Assembly: GCA_946811185.2 (NCBI GenBank)
Contig: OX328102.1
Location: forward strand, 52,119,619 to 52,183,618
Reading direction: 5' to 3'
Origin: Hippopus hippopus
Taxonomy: Eukaryota > Mollusca > Bivalvia > Cardiida > Cardiidae
Length of the DNA stretch: 64,000 bases
The position numbers were made by a program, and so were the translations under genes. The notes below the pieces were generated by a model. It worked only from the letters and a program-made list of their open reading frames with translations. It was not told the DNA's origin and made no database searches. This document shows, piece after piece, positions 35,951-47,430 of this stretch (position 1 is its first letter; each line of letters begins with the position of its first letter).

Positions 35951-37194
35951 TGGGCCTGATGCAGAAAGTAGTCAAGTGACATTTTTGTAAAATTGAGTTA
36001 AATGCATTTTCTAACTTATTATAATGACTACTATATGCCTGCAAAAGAACAACTCCAAAGGAGGATAAATAACAAAATTATTGACCAACGTCTAAAGGAT
36101 ACAAGTGATTTTTATCCAAATATCACATGCAAAAAGGAGTCAAGTGCCTTACTAGTTATGCAGAAGGGGATCAAGTGACAGATGACTCCATTCTGCACAA
36201 CCTTATACCTGTAGTCTGACCAATCTTTCATATTACATAAAGGGTCCAAGTGAAGCACTACAATACTAGATATATGAAATATGATCAGGAACATGAAGAT
36301 AATTCCTACTTGGTATTTATTTTATCATTACTTAGACTTTGTTTACACCACCACTTCCAAATTATTTCACTTTCTCTCTGATAAGGATCTCATTTTGATC
36401 TCATTTTAGGGAAGACTGTATTCCTATTAATTTTTCTTCCTAGCCTCTAGAGCAAGGGCTATTAATTACAGATTGAGATGTTTCTGGAAACAGTGTAGAT
36501 CAAAATCAGACTACAAGTACCTCTTTGTGATCTTGGATCTATAGTGTCTGCTTTTCAATGAGCTATACACATGCATGTATGAAATTACGGTAAACGCTTT
36601 TTCTGTCCCTAATAAATAATCTTGATTTATTTACTATTTTAGGGTGACGGTACACTTACAACTAAGCCGTAACACTTGGAACACTGAATGAGTATTGTGA
36701 TAGATTATATCTTTTTTTGTTGACACCAAACCCTCTGCAGTATTTTTTTTAATGCTGAAAATCAAGGGGAAAAATGAGTACAGATAAGATCATTTCCTAA
36801 TATTATTCAAATGGTAAAGTAAAGTATGTTCCTATAGGTTCAATCTGAATAATTAAGTACATATTATTCTTAATTTTAAAAAAATAACTACGTGTTTAAA
36901 AAAAAAAAAAAAAGAACTACATGCCAATAATGATGAGTGGTCTAATTATGGACCATTTGCCGAGAAATATGCACAGTTCTTAATAATACATGCAACGTAG
37001 CTGCGTGCGGTGTTTATTGGTGCTTGTAAATTATTAAAAGCATAACAATTATAAAACTTATAATAGCCTGGTTTTCCAACATTGCAGATTAAACGTAATT
37101 GGTATGCAAAGTGTCTTAAAGACGGACTTGACGAGTTATTGAGAAAAAAGCCTCTTGCAAAAGGATACGAGAAGGCAAAATGAATGAATTTATT
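35951..37194. other. Low-copy region without recognisable gene
   Basis: AT-rich DNA with A-runs and no supported coding frame. At about 36,494-36,562 there is a diverged copy of the dispersed hairpin repeat built on GATCAGACTGCAC (see 46,642 and 56,143). Confidence 0.5.
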
Positions 37195-37938
37195 AAAAGT
37201 CACATGTAGTAGGAACCAGTTTTTTTGCCAGTTTTGAATTATGCCATGATAATTATTGTAAATGCAAAACACGAAGGCACATGATTTCTCGACAAATAGA
37301 AGCACCACCATGTCCTGTGTGCAGGATAACTCAAAAAAGGTATGATTCTTTAACAAATGGATTCCTGACTATTTTATAGGATAATGGCGTACTATACCAA
37401 TGAACTTGTACATTAAGTCTTTCTCACAAAACAGTGGCAGTCTCTTTGTTGCAAAGCGCAATACATGAGTGTGTGGGATGCAGACCAAAGCCTCATAGGA
37501 AAAAACCGCATAGGGTAATATCCAACAGACAAAAGCTCTATGTACTTTAAAGAGAAATACTGACAAAAACCCAATGATATAAATTTATGTGTATCTTTTT
37601 TATTTTTTGGCTTTTCACTGTATGTTTTTGAAAAAGAGAGTTTGCTGATTAAATATCGAGGATTAAATTAGCAATCCTATCAAGGATCACAGAATAACAC
37701 CGAAGATAAAATGGCAGTCTGATTTGCATGTATTTTTTTTTTTTACCTCTGATTAACCTATTGTATATTTGAAAGCATCATCATAAAATAGAAATGATCA
37801 ATAGTAAAATCAAGTTCATCCTGTTATCAAACAATCCTGTCGAGAAATCATGTGCCTTCGTGTTTTGCATTTACAATAATTATCATGGCATAATTCAAAA
37901 CTGGCAAAAAAACTGGTTCCTACTACATGTGACTTTTG
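37195..37938. mobile_element. Foldback/MITE-like element with perfect 100-bp inverted ends
   Basis: 37,195-37,294 and 37,839-37,938 are exact reverse complements as far as I can read, starting AAAAGTCACATGTAGTAGG and reaching TTTCTCGACA at the inner edge. The spacer is 544 bp of AT-rich DNA with no gene. No clear target duplication is visible. The small ORFs at 36,946-37,356 and 37,794-38,027 share a peptide only because the arms are identical. Confidence 0.7.
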
Positions 37939-38213
37939 AAAACATGAATTATCAAGAGTCACTGCTTATCCAATGTGCACATGTAATTTCCAATAATTAT
38001 CATTCATATCTTGGGTTGTATAAATAAACAAGGAGAGTACAAGAAACAATATATCAGCTCAAGCACCACAATGTTTCTCTGTGGAGCCCTAGAACATAGG
38101 AAATTGATCACTAAAACCAAAGATAGTTTGCAAATCTAAGGATATGAGGTAATTGCTCGTGATGTATTACTTTATTAGATAACATTGGACTTTTGTTTCA
38201 TTGGGCAATCGTC

Positions 38214-38270
38214 CTTGGGGCTTTTATCCTATGGGGCTTTTGTGCTCTGGGGCTTTTGTCCTACACCCAA
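38214..38270 (+). repeat. Short tandem repeat of GGGGCTTTTGTCCTA type
   Basis: Three consecutive variants: GGGGCTTTTATCCTAT, GGGGCTTTTGTGCTCT and GGGGCTTTTGTCCTAC. Surrounding DNA (37,940-39,044) shows no gene. Confidence 0.6.
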
Positions 38271-39044
38271 GTGTGTACATCTAATGTGATCTTGTGCTCA
38301 TAAAGCTATGTTAGCAAGCAGAAATATCACTTACGTTATTTCAGTGGCCTAGTTTGCCAGTCATGTTTTGAATTATTTTGAAATGTATAAACAGAAAAAG
38401 GCAAGAGAAAAATCCTAAGACTCTCAATGCTTTATTACATTTGAACTGAAGGTTCACTCAAAAGTCCTATCAGACTGGAAAGAAAGAGAACTTTGCAATT
38501 ATTTCTCACATTGATGATTTTTAAGTTTTGAAGCTATGCACTGGAAGTGCAACCAATGGAATCGAAATAAACTGGATACCTGTAAGGTGGATATAACAGA
38601 GAGTCTTAGTGTGCAAAATTCTCATTTGATCAAATTACATAATAATTCATTTTGCAAACTTCAAGAATCTTCATTTGTACAGCAGACCAGCAAAAACGAA
38701 TAGTGAAATGTTTTTCTTCTTTATTCTGAATCTGAATGTCTGTATTTCTCGGAAAAAAGAAAATTTGATTTATCATTAAATGCAAGAGGCACGACAGCAG
38801 TTCAATCATTGCAACAACTGATCTTTTGTGAGTCACTAGGTAGCTCATATAAATAAAGGGCTACTAATAAAGGGGTTGCAAAGCAGATACTAAGCATGGC
38901 CAAGCTCTTTTCAAAGATCAGTGACAGTTATTGCCTCCGGATCAATTTTTCTTGCACCACTGAACACTGCTTTGACAATGTTCATAAGAAGTAGCAGCAA
39001 GTGGCTTGGAAAGAGTATAGTGTGAAGGGAACTCCAGAAAATGC

Positions 39045-39106
39045 ATGAGCAGGTGCACTATCTGATGCTACATGACTGAAAAAATGTTGGAAACAACTTT
39101 AAACAG
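39045..39106 (+). mobile_element. SINE 3'-end fragment
   Basis: CATGACTGAAAAAATGTTGG followed by AAACAACTTTAAACAG resembles the 3' part of the SINEs at 44,846 and 55,509 (ATGACTGAAA...ATGTT...AAAC). No tRNA-like head is present. Confidence 0.45.
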
Positions 39107-39900
39107 AAAAAAAAATGTATATTCCTACCAAACAAAATAATGAAAGGTAGCGATACCTGATAAAATTTTCTTTGAAAATTCGGGTTTTGATTTGATTGAT
39201 TTTTGAGTGTAATCTGAAACTTTTACATGTTGTTTAATATGAACATCTTTTTGAAAAGAGATGTACATATTAGCATTTTTTGCTCATTTGGTACTCATTT
39301 CTTATCATATGCCATGCATTTGACACCTTTGTGCAGAACAAAAAAGAGCGAAAGCAGTTTGTGCAGAAAGGAGTCATGTGCAAAAATCATCAAGATACAA
39401 AAAACGTAACAAGTTGAATTAAAAATAGTTATGTACTGATAATCCTAATATATATACTTATCTTCAGCATCAAAAAGTTTTGAGCTACAGGAGCTTTCTG
39501 ATTTATAGTAATTTGTCAAACCTTTAACTTCGTTTTTCTATAACACCATGAACCCTACATAATAAGAGAGTTTTGAAACCACTGTCTTATGGGCCATGTC
39601 ATGGGCAAATCTCTCCTACCGTTAATTCATGAAGAAGAATATGGAATGTTACATAATATACCGTACTAATGACTATGTCATTACATGTTGAAAAACAAAA
39701 AAAAAAAAAAAAACATGTGCACAGAGAAACATCAATCATATCGAAGAATAATACTGAAGAATAATGGAATAATACTCAAATAGAATTAATACTGATAGAA
39801 AAAGTTTTCTTTTTAGAATGAACTTGTTAAAGATAATTTAGGGCCTACAATAGGTTTCTTAGCGATAAGGTCTTTTTTTACAAATATTGCTAACTTTATT
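39107..39900. other. AT-rich region with no recognisable gene
   Basis: Only short chance frames and A-runs (39,693-39,712). No coding, RNA or element signature seen. Confidence 0.5.
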
Positions 39901-40156
39901 TCATTGTGGTTTTCTGATGACATGAAAGAACAAAATTTTATAAAACTTGTTTTTTTTTGTGTAGTATTTCTTTATATATGTATTTCTCAACAACGTGTAC
40001 AACGGGCAGATTAAAATAAAATGGTACCCATCCTCAATATCATTGGTATTACATTTCAAACAATACCTTTCACTTCTTATAATTTTAACCGTCTGTAACA
40101 AGATGGATATCTTGTTTACTATCCTTTCTCTCATTTCAACATGCCACGGCTGTATA
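39901..40156 (-). pseudogene. LINE C-terminal remnant, distal part
   Basis: On the minus strand this encodes SERYCLKCNTNDIEDGYHF followed by ILICPLY, the Cys-x2-Cys...His...Cys tail typical of many invertebrate LINE reverse transcriptases, then a Lys/Tyr-rich end. It continues the fragment at 40,512-40,790 and is separated from it by an LTR-like insert. Confidence 0.65.
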
Positions 40157-40511
40157 TGTTACAGAGTACATACCTGAATCAGCATTATCAGCTAGGTAAC
40201 ATGTAGTAGAAGTATTTTTAGAACTCTAGATAATGACCACTGCTTCTTAGAAATGACCAGACTGGACTGCAAATATGGATATATCCGGTTGGTTATGTCC
40301 ATTCTCTTGTATAACTAGAAAACTGAGTATAAATAGAGAGCCGGACTGCAGATCAAGAGAACGGGTTGGTCAGTTGCTAGAGAAATCTCTCTCTCCGTTT
40401 ATCACACCTTTATCTTTCGAACCTGGGGCTATGTAACGAACTTTCGTGGAACTTTGGTAGAATAAAATCTTAGAAATGTTACTTCTTCTTGCTTTTCGTG
40501 ACTTTGTTACA
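40157..40511 (+). mobile_element. Probable solo LTR inside a LINE remnant
   Basis: About 355 bp beginning TGTTACAG and ending TTTGTTACA. It holds a TATAAATAGAGAGC box (40,329), an initiator-like TCAGTT (40,370) about 40 bp downstream, and an AATAAAA polyadenylation signal (40,462) followed by T-rich DNA: the order U3-TATA-R-polyA-U5. It splits the LINE C-terminal coding region. No flanking target duplication is obvious (GTATA against CCTCC), so a rearranged LTR or a chance structure remains possible. Confidence 0.5.
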
Positions 40512-40800
40512 CCTCCCATATGGTCCTTCTTCTATTTTTAAATTATGAGATGACATACGTAATTTTTTAGGTAAAATTTTTAAATACTTTTCAATACCAA
40601 AGTCTATTTTGAAATGCTTGTATGAGTATAATAATTCAGTTTTTTTCATATTTTCATGCCAAGGTTGTTTGAAACAGTCTAAAACACATTGTTCAAAAGT
40701 ACAGATGAAACTATTTGTATGTAAACTATAAAGGTTAAGCCAAACATCTGCGAATCCATAATGTTCCAATAAATCTTTTAACGACGTTTCGTCGGGTTGT
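40512..40800 (-). pseudogene. LINE C-terminal remnant, proximal part
   Basis: On the minus strand: LLEHYGFADVWLNLY, then CFKQPWHENMKKTELLYSYK, then FGIEKYLKILPKKLRMSSHN and LKIEEG. This is the region after the reverse transcriptase palm in LINE polyproteins, just before the Cys/His tail. A stop lies upstream (about 40,800) and no reverse transcriptase core is left. The typical Arg in the GRY-like motif is replaced by Pro. Confidence 0.65.
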
Positions 40801-41471
40801 CAGTGCGCAAGATTTTCGCGCATGTCTCTTCGCTTCTCTGTTTTCTAGCGCGTCTGATTGTAGTACTATTATTGGACTACTGATTTTTGCTGCAAGATGT
40901 GGAGAAAGTAGTAGTAGATACATTTTTTTTAAAGATCAGTTTATGAAGGTGTAAATCATTCCTAAACAGCGAAAACGGAACATGTACATTTGTCGGACAT
41001 TACTTATCCGGATAGTTAGTTTAGTGTGGTAAAAAGAGCAATTTTGTGGGCTAAGGGTTTTATTGAAACATAGATAGCGTATCATTAATTTGAAATATCT
41101 GTTAATTTCCCATCAAAGTCAGAGGATCCATTGTTTCACTATGAATTTAAAACACAGAGAACAAGATTTGACTGAAACTACAGATTTTAATCACAAAATT
41201 CTTACGTATGCTGCAATAATTGGTTTTTTGTGTAAATTCGAAAAAAGGGTTATGTTCTTCGTGGGCTCAGAACTTTTTGATTCATCAGGCAACGTCTGAT
41301 TATCTCTTCGCATATTGAAAGAACATACTTTGAAGTATTTCTGTGATAAAATTTCACGAAATTCTCTGCGCTAGAAATAACTTTAAATTAGAAAGCCAGT
41401 TTGATTTTCCAGATTCGACATCTGCTTTTAACATTGTGTAACCTTTTGAAAAAAATAATAGCAAGTTTTTA
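40801..41471. other. No recognisable feature
   Basis: AT-rich DNA with only short chance frames. Confidence 0.4.
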
Positions 41472-41598
41472 TGCCAAGGATCAAATCATTTTGTAAAATG
41501 CCAATAAACACTGCCAGATATATATATTTCTTTTCATATAAAGTGTACGGTTAAATTCAGTAAAATGATGTAATTTTGGGCGTTTGATAATGGAATTG
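41472..41598 (+). repeat. Left arm of an older foldback around the Tc1 element
   Basis: Sequence around AAAGTGTACGGTTAAATTCA and AAAATGATGTAATTTTGGGC matches the reverse complement of 43,703-43,825 with scattered differences. The 544 bp between this arm and the Tc1 element contain no gene. Confidence 0.7.
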
Positions 41599-42141
41599 TA
41601 GGTTACTTTAGCAACCGGTGATACCAATGCGCGCACTGGTAACTTGAAGCATTTTGTTGAATCCGACACATTTTTACAGGATTATTTCGATTTTTCAGAT
41701 GTATCAGATGAATTTTTCTATAAACATATCGAACTAAAAAACTTATCAAATCCCGCTAGACAGATGTAATTATGACCAAAAGACAAATTTAGAATAACAA
41801 TATATTCATTCTTAACGGCAGATTATTTAAAAAAAAAAAAAAAACGCGGGAACTTTACCTTTCGAGATCGCAATACTTTCTACCTATATCAAACCTTACC
41901 GAAACCCAAGCAAATCCATAACAAGCTTTCTGGGACAGTACACTGAGTAACGATTTCAAAAATAACATCGACATTAAATGACTGGAAAATTGTTGTTAAA
42001 GAACTAAGATAAGATTTAGAAAAAAAAATCTTAATTGGTATTTCCTCATTGAGCTACATAGCCTCTATGGGTATTATTAGATTTTATGTCAACAACACCC
42101 ACGGTTGACAAGGATTCATAATCAAATATGTATCCAGACGT

Positions 42142-43686
42142 TATATACTGAACCAAAAAAGAAACTTCCCCTGTGTTTAAGTGCAGATATACACAAATAT
42201 GAAAATCAGGATTAAACTAGATTTATATGCATTGAAAGAGTATTTTATTGCGACTTTGTGTGAAAATAATTATTGCTGAGGGTTTATCCAAAAGTAGTGT
42301 AATGGTAGTTAAAATGCGGAAGGGGTCGCTCACCAAAATCACAAATTAATACCGGGTATGACCACCTTCACAGCATGAAGGACTGCCTGGCATCGTTGGC
42401 CCATAGAACGGATAAGTGTATTGATTTCGGCTTGTGGAATGTTGTTCCATTCCTGAATTAAGGCTTGTCTTAGCTGAATGACGTTTGACGGTGGAATAGG
42501 GCGACGTCTAACACGCTGGTCCAAATTATCCCAAAGGTGTTCAATGGGATTCAGATCAGGGCTTTTGGCAGGCCAGTCATTAATAAATGCAATGTTATTC
42601 GCCCTGAGGAAATTCACATTGTCCCTAGCTGTATGGCTTGTGGCATTATCATGCTGAAAAAGAGTGATATTGGCATTATTTTGAAACAGTGGGATAACGT
42701 GCCTCGCAAGAATTTCATCTCGATAGCGTTGGGCATTCAAATTCCCTTCGATAACGACGAGATTAGTGCGAAAGCCATGTGCAATGCCCGCCCAGACCAA
42801 GACAGAACCCCCACCCCCCAAAACGATCTCGTTCAAGTACGCAACAGTCTGCATAACATTCATTTCTCCTACGGTATACTCGAATCCTGCCATCACCTCG
42901 ATGAATGGAAAACCTGGACTCGTCAGAAAAAAGAACGCTATTCCATTGTTGTCTAAGCCAGCGTTGGTGTGTACGTGCCCAATTAACACGATTTACGCGG
43001 TGACGTCGCGTCAAAACACAACCAACGTATGGACGACGTGCGCGTAGCCCACCCTCGCGCAAGCGATTGCACACAGTTTGGGCAGATATACGGTTGTTGT
43101 GTGTACCAGGGGTGTTAGCAGCATTGGCTGTGACAGTTTGGAAGCGACTGCGCAGGTGGGTGTTCCGAATATAGCGGTCTTGGCCGCCCGTCGTGACGCG
43201 AGGACGTCCACTACGTGGTCGATCTTCCGTACGCCCTGTTGCTTGAAAACGTTGTCTAAGGTGTCGAATAGCACGAGTAGAACATCCAATACTCATAGCA
43301 ACAGCATTCATCGTCATACGAGCATTAAGCATGCCAATGGCACGTTCGCGTAAATTTTGCGGAATTCTAGGCATATCAAAAATAAAGAAAACTAAAAAGA
43401 ATTTAATTTTTTTCAACGTCTTTTTCTTATTGACATGAAAGTCTATAAAATTAGACTGAAAGGTTTAAAAAAATATACACGAATTATACTGGTCCGTGCA
43501 TGCACATGAAATTCGCTTTCAGCGGGTTTCTTCTGCAAAATGCTTTCAATCGAGTTAAAATTTGTTTTATCGGACACATAATCGTTCGCCCGAATATATG
43601 TAGGTCATCTGATACTTTGATGTTTTTTAATAACATTGCATTTGCACTTAAACACAGGGGAAGTTTCTTTTTTGGTTCAGTATATA
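42142..43686 (-). mobile_element. Near-complete Tc1/mariner transposon
   Basis: A 1.5-kb element with terminal inverted repeats of about 47 bp (42,142-42,188 and 43,640-43,686), both containing ACTGAACCAAAAAAGAAACT and TCCCCTGTGTTTAAGTGCA. The ends lie in TATATA, consistent with a TA target. The transposase gene on the minus strand fills most of the interior. The element lies within the spacer of an older foldback (41,472-41,598 / 43,703-43,825). Confidence 0.9.
42339..43374 (-). pseudogene. Tc1/mariner transposase with one frameshift
   Basis: Starts MPRIPQNLRERAIGMLNA with a paired-type helix-turn-helix N-terminus, then the GRPR-type linker (RPRSGRPRV). The DDE catalytic core shows LFSDESRFS (first Asp), FQHDNATSHTA (second Asp) and SPDLNPIEHLW (Glu). 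By my count 35 residues separate the second Asp and the Glu. The frame breaks once, in a run of six C (42,814-42,819, minus strand G): removing one base would restore ...RFGGGGSVLVW as one ~345-residue frame, the usual family length. No other stop is seen. It may be a real lesion or a homopolymer sequencing error. Confidence 0.9.
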
Positions 43687-43702
43687 TCTGGTGTAATAAA
43701 AA

Positions 43703-43825
43703 TGAACAATTTCATTATCAAACGCCCAAAATTGCATCATTTTACTGAATTTAACCATACACTTTATGAAAATGTAATATTTTTCTGATAGTTTTTATTT
43801 GCCTTTTACAAAAAAATTTTGATTC
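43703..43825 (-). repeat. Right arm of the foldback around the Tc1 element
   Basis: Reverse complement of 41,472-41,598 with roughly 80-85% identity (CATTATCAAACGCCCAAAAT, ATCATTTTACTGAATTTAAC). It starts 17 bp after the Tc1 right end. Confidence 0.7.
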
Positions 43826-44142
43826 GTGATTAACAAACAATTCAATAAATATGGCTCAGATTATGTGGTTTGTATTTGTAAAGGATAGAAAAAATTCTAG
43901 AACAAAAAAAGAAAAGAAATACTGATGTCTTGTTTTCCAACAATGTTTTCATGAAGCCTTTTACACAGAACTCATAAAACACAGGAATTATTGCGTGTTA
44001 AAGGGCTTAAAAAAGAAAAATCCTTAAAAATTCTCCCAATTTAACTTTGTATGACACAAAAATTCAAGGGTCAAATATAGGTCATGTTTGAACAAACCAT
44101 AAGGCATTCCAAATACTGATTACATGTATCTGTAACAGTTCT

Positions 44143-44240
44143 GCAAAATAGCCCCCCAAGGCTGGGATTGAACCCAGAATCTTCAGGTCCCAAGTCGAAC
44201 GGTCGACCACATTGCTACAAAAGCTAGCTCTATAGCAAGA
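44143..44240 (-). mobile_element. tRNA-derived SINE head
   Basis: On the minus strand TAGCAATGTGG fits a pol III A box and GGTTCAATCCC a perfect B box about 40 bp later, then CAGCCTTGGGGGGC. The flanks do not pair as a tRNA acceptor stem, so this is a SINE fragment rather than a working tRNA gene. Regions 43,826-44,142 and 44,241-44,845 show no gene. Confidence 0.5.
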
Positions 44241-44845
44241 CAGTATAAGTATTCCCTTATACAAACACAATTTACATCAATCTTTGGGATAGACCAGTAT
44301 TCAACATATCCATGTCTGGTCATGGCATCCGACAACTGGATCTTGAGAAAATTTTGATTAGGGTTTATTTTAACACTTAAAATTGTAAATACCAAATACT
44401 CTGTGTTAATAATCCTGAAGGAAATGGTCAATTGAAAGCATTATGAGACAAAGACAAAATTCTGGTAAGCAATATATATATTTTTTTTTTTTAGTATTTT
44501 CTCCTGTTCCAATAGTGTTTTCAACTATACAAGTGAACTTCAGTTCATTTACAGGTATCATTTTATGTTGTCTGCAGATGCATTTAACTCTTTCCATACT
44601 ATAGGCAACACCAGAAGCTTTTGTGGACAGTGTAGACCTCTGATCTCCACTGTTCACTGCTATATTGTAGATTATGACCGAATTGTTTCTTGATCTTGCA
44701 GAAGAAATGTATTTTTAGCCTTTGAGACAATTAATTTGTTTAGTAGTGAAAGAGTTAAAGTGCCTAAAACTTGTCATATGGGAAAGGAATGAATAATGAA
44801 ATGGCAATCTTACAAAAATTAACACCCATCTAAACGTGGATTTGG

Positions 44846-44979
44846 GGTCCTGCATGGCTCACTAGTAAAGTGTAGGACTTGTTACCTGATAACCCAGACA
44901 TACAGAAATAAGCTAGCTGTAGCAGTCATATGACTGAAATAATGTTGAAAGTGACAGTAATCATCATTCAATTAATCAA
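44846..44979 (+). mobile_element. Internally deleted tRNA-derived SINE with target-site duplication
   Basis: Begins GGGTCCTGCATGGCTCACTA like the SINE at 55,509 and ends ATGACTGAAATAATGTTGAA ... CATTCAATTAATCAA. The B-box region and the centre are missing. Flanks AAACGTGGAT (44,834) and AAATGTGGAT (44,979) are a likely target-site duplication. Confidence 0.65.
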
Positions 44980-44989
44980 ATGTGGATGT

Positions 44990-46625
44990 AACATTGGGCT
45001 GCAAGGTTAACCTTCATCTAACATTTCTGTCAGCCTCACAAAATGTAGCTGTTAAGTTTTTGAAAACCAATTGGCTGAGGTGTTTTTTTGTCTGAAACTT
45101 TGCTTTAAATCAGATTGAAAATATTAACAGCTCAGCCTTGGGTTTGTGAGCTTACATAGATAAACAAGACATGATGACTATATCTTTCTTTTCTATAGCA
45201 TTTTAAGCATTTCTAAATTCATCATTATTCATCATTATGCAAGACTCTTTTGAAAGATTGAAACTTCTGTACTCAGACATCAAGGTTTTGATTTTTACAG
45301 TAGCATTTTACAATTCTAGCCTAAACACAACAACTTCTAAACTTTTGTATGGTTGGTATAATCATATAGACTGAACAATTCAAATCTAAAATAGTGTGCC
45401 TATAAGAATGGAATTTTACTATGTTTGGCAGTCCGATCTTACTCTACCGGTACACTTTTTACATACTATATAGACTGTCCTCATTCTGAGGTATAAAGCA
45501 TGCATTGTTTTGAAACTAGTACGGTTTAGTTAAAAAATAAAACAATACAGGAGTCCTCTCAGGGAAAAAGAAACAGTGGTATTTTGTATGTAAGTTCTTA
45601 CTGAAAGCACATTGTCCTTTCCATAACTCTAACACATAGGAATCCTTTCAAGGGTTTCTCCTAATTACTACACAACTTCAAACTATTAATTTCAAAATGA
45701 AATACAAAATCTAACTAGAAACAATAATTTGATTGTTAGGTTCAATGATTTCTTCTTTCCTTTCATGAAAATGTTCTTGGTTTCATTCTTGAACTCAAAT
45801 ATGTTTTGTAATAGTCTGAAAGGTGAAAACTAAGTGATGTGTTCAGTAATTTCTAAGATTTAGACCATGTGTAATTCATGAATATTGAATGTACCTTTCT
45901 TCTATAAGATAAATGAAAATTTACCCTGTAACTTCATGAATAAACAAGTCAGGAAAATAATGATTTTACAAAAGAAAGTAAGGTCAACTCATGCACAAAA
46001 TATGAAAATGATTGTAATTACCTTCAAGAATAATTTGATGGTTGACTGATTTCTGGTGTCTACATTAGTGTCAACACTGTTTCAGTCTTACAGTGACAAC
46101 AATTCATCTATTTGTGTACCTTTTGGGTTTTACTAGGGCTAGGCTGGTTCTCTGCAGTGTCTTGTCTACGGACATTCTAAAAAATCCTGGCCAGCCTGGT
46201 CAATACTCATATTGACCTGCTCTTTGCCAACCTTGCACACTATATTACTAAATCATTGCAGGGATATGTGCAAAAAATACCTGATGTATTATGAAATACT
46301 TGAAATTAATATTTAAAATGGATAAGGGTTATTCATCACATCCAATGCATTTTTGAGTTAATCCATTTTCATGGTCTAAAGAAAAGAATTAAAATCATCA
46401 CTCATCACCTGGCAGAACATAGTCCTTTTTTTTATATGTGTGAATCCAAGCCCTTGGTGAAGGTACTTTAGCAGCCAGAATGGATCAAGATCACACTCAG
46501 TGTGACAAGTTGCCATGCAGAGTAAAAAATGACCTTAACATAACTAAAATGAAACTTTCAAGTCGAATTTACAAATCCAATTATTGCTATTTTGAAGTTA
46601 TTCTTTGGGGAAAAATACTTTCTTA
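44990..46625. other. AT-rich region with no recognisable gene
   Basis: No coding, RNA or clear element signature. A short ATGGATCAAGATCACAC segment (46,480) resembles the dispersed hairpin repeat family. Confidence 0.45.
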
Positions 46626-46720
46626 ACAGGCAGTATGGATCAAAGATCAGACTGCACTTTCTGTGCACTCTGATCTTAATCAATACTCTCTGCAAAAGGT
46701 CCTTGAGTAGCACTTAGCAA
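46626..46720 (+). repeat. Dispersed hairpin repeat (GATCAGACTGCAC family), copy 2
   Basis: AAGATCAGACTGCAC and GTGCACTCTGATCTT (46,643-46,677) form a stem around a short loop, followed by CTGCAAAAGGTCCTTGAGTA and AACCTAAGGGTTA. The same arrangement is at 56,130-56,225, so it is a small interspersed family of unknown mobiliser. Confidence 0.6.
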
Positions 46721-47018
46721 CCTAAGGGTTAATAGCATTGGGTCACTCTATAAAAGTTTAAAGACTATAGGCATACCTTCATGCTAAGCTTTGAATTACA
46801 TAAAACACAGTCACCGTCTTAAATATGGGTTGAGCAGCAGTTCATAATAAGAATTTATAAGTAAAAATAGTTATATAACTTGCTCTGTACATGCACTTCT
46901 AATTCACAGGATCAAAAATATATCAAAGATTTCAAATCTATATGTCTAAATAGAAAGACGCATAGATGCATTCCTGTGGATCCTTTATCATAAATTTATC
47001 TGAAAATTCAGCATTTTT

Positions 47019-47034
47019 TTTTTTTTTTTTTTTA
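47019..47034. repeat. Poly-T tract
   Basis: A long T run (47,013-47,033) with a matching A run at 47,184-47,202. The 150 bp between is AT-rich with no gene. The ORF across it has no family signature. Confidence 0.4.
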
Positions 47035-47404
47035 CTGAAATGTCACAAAATAAAATTTTATCGAGGAAAAACTGCTTAATCTCCTTGTTCATTTTGGCAG
47101 CGGACGACACAAGTTGTGAATGAAGGTTTTTGAATGAAAACGAGGGCAGTGTAAACAATGTTAATACGCTACTGTGCATTTTGAAAAAAAAAAAAAAAAA
47201 ACTTTGTTTCAGTATTTTAGATTGACAATTCTTTTAGTTTTGGCGAAATTTCGATAAAGAAATCAAACTTAATTTGTATGGTTTGTTCAGGGTCAGAGTT
47301 GATCTGATTTGTAGATCTGCGCTGTTCGTCCTAATTATCAGCCATGCAAAAACTGAAAGTAAGCATGCATGATGTATTTGGTTCCGGTCAAAACGATCAC
47401 AGTA

Positions 47405-47430
47405 AGCGGATTTGCTATAGCAAATCCGCT
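47405..47430. repeat. Perfect 26-bp palindrome
   Basis: The half-site AGCGGATTTGCTA is followed at once by its exact reverse complement with no loop. It lies directly upstream of the LINE fragment frame and inside its apparent N-terminus, so it may mark the edge of an element or of the deletion that made the fragment. Confidence 0.8.

Noticed and set aside
36946..38027. Duplicated gene encoding a VEKSCAFVFCIYNN peptide
   Set aside because: The shared peptide comes only from the perfect 100-bp inverted repeat, and the rest of the frames differ.
42537..43353. Plus-strand frames opposite the Tc1 transposase
   Set aside because: Antisense shadows of a well-supported transposase gene.
44143..44240. 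Functional tRNA gene
   Set aside because: A and B boxes are present but the acceptor and anticodon stems do not pair well and the flanks look like a SINE.
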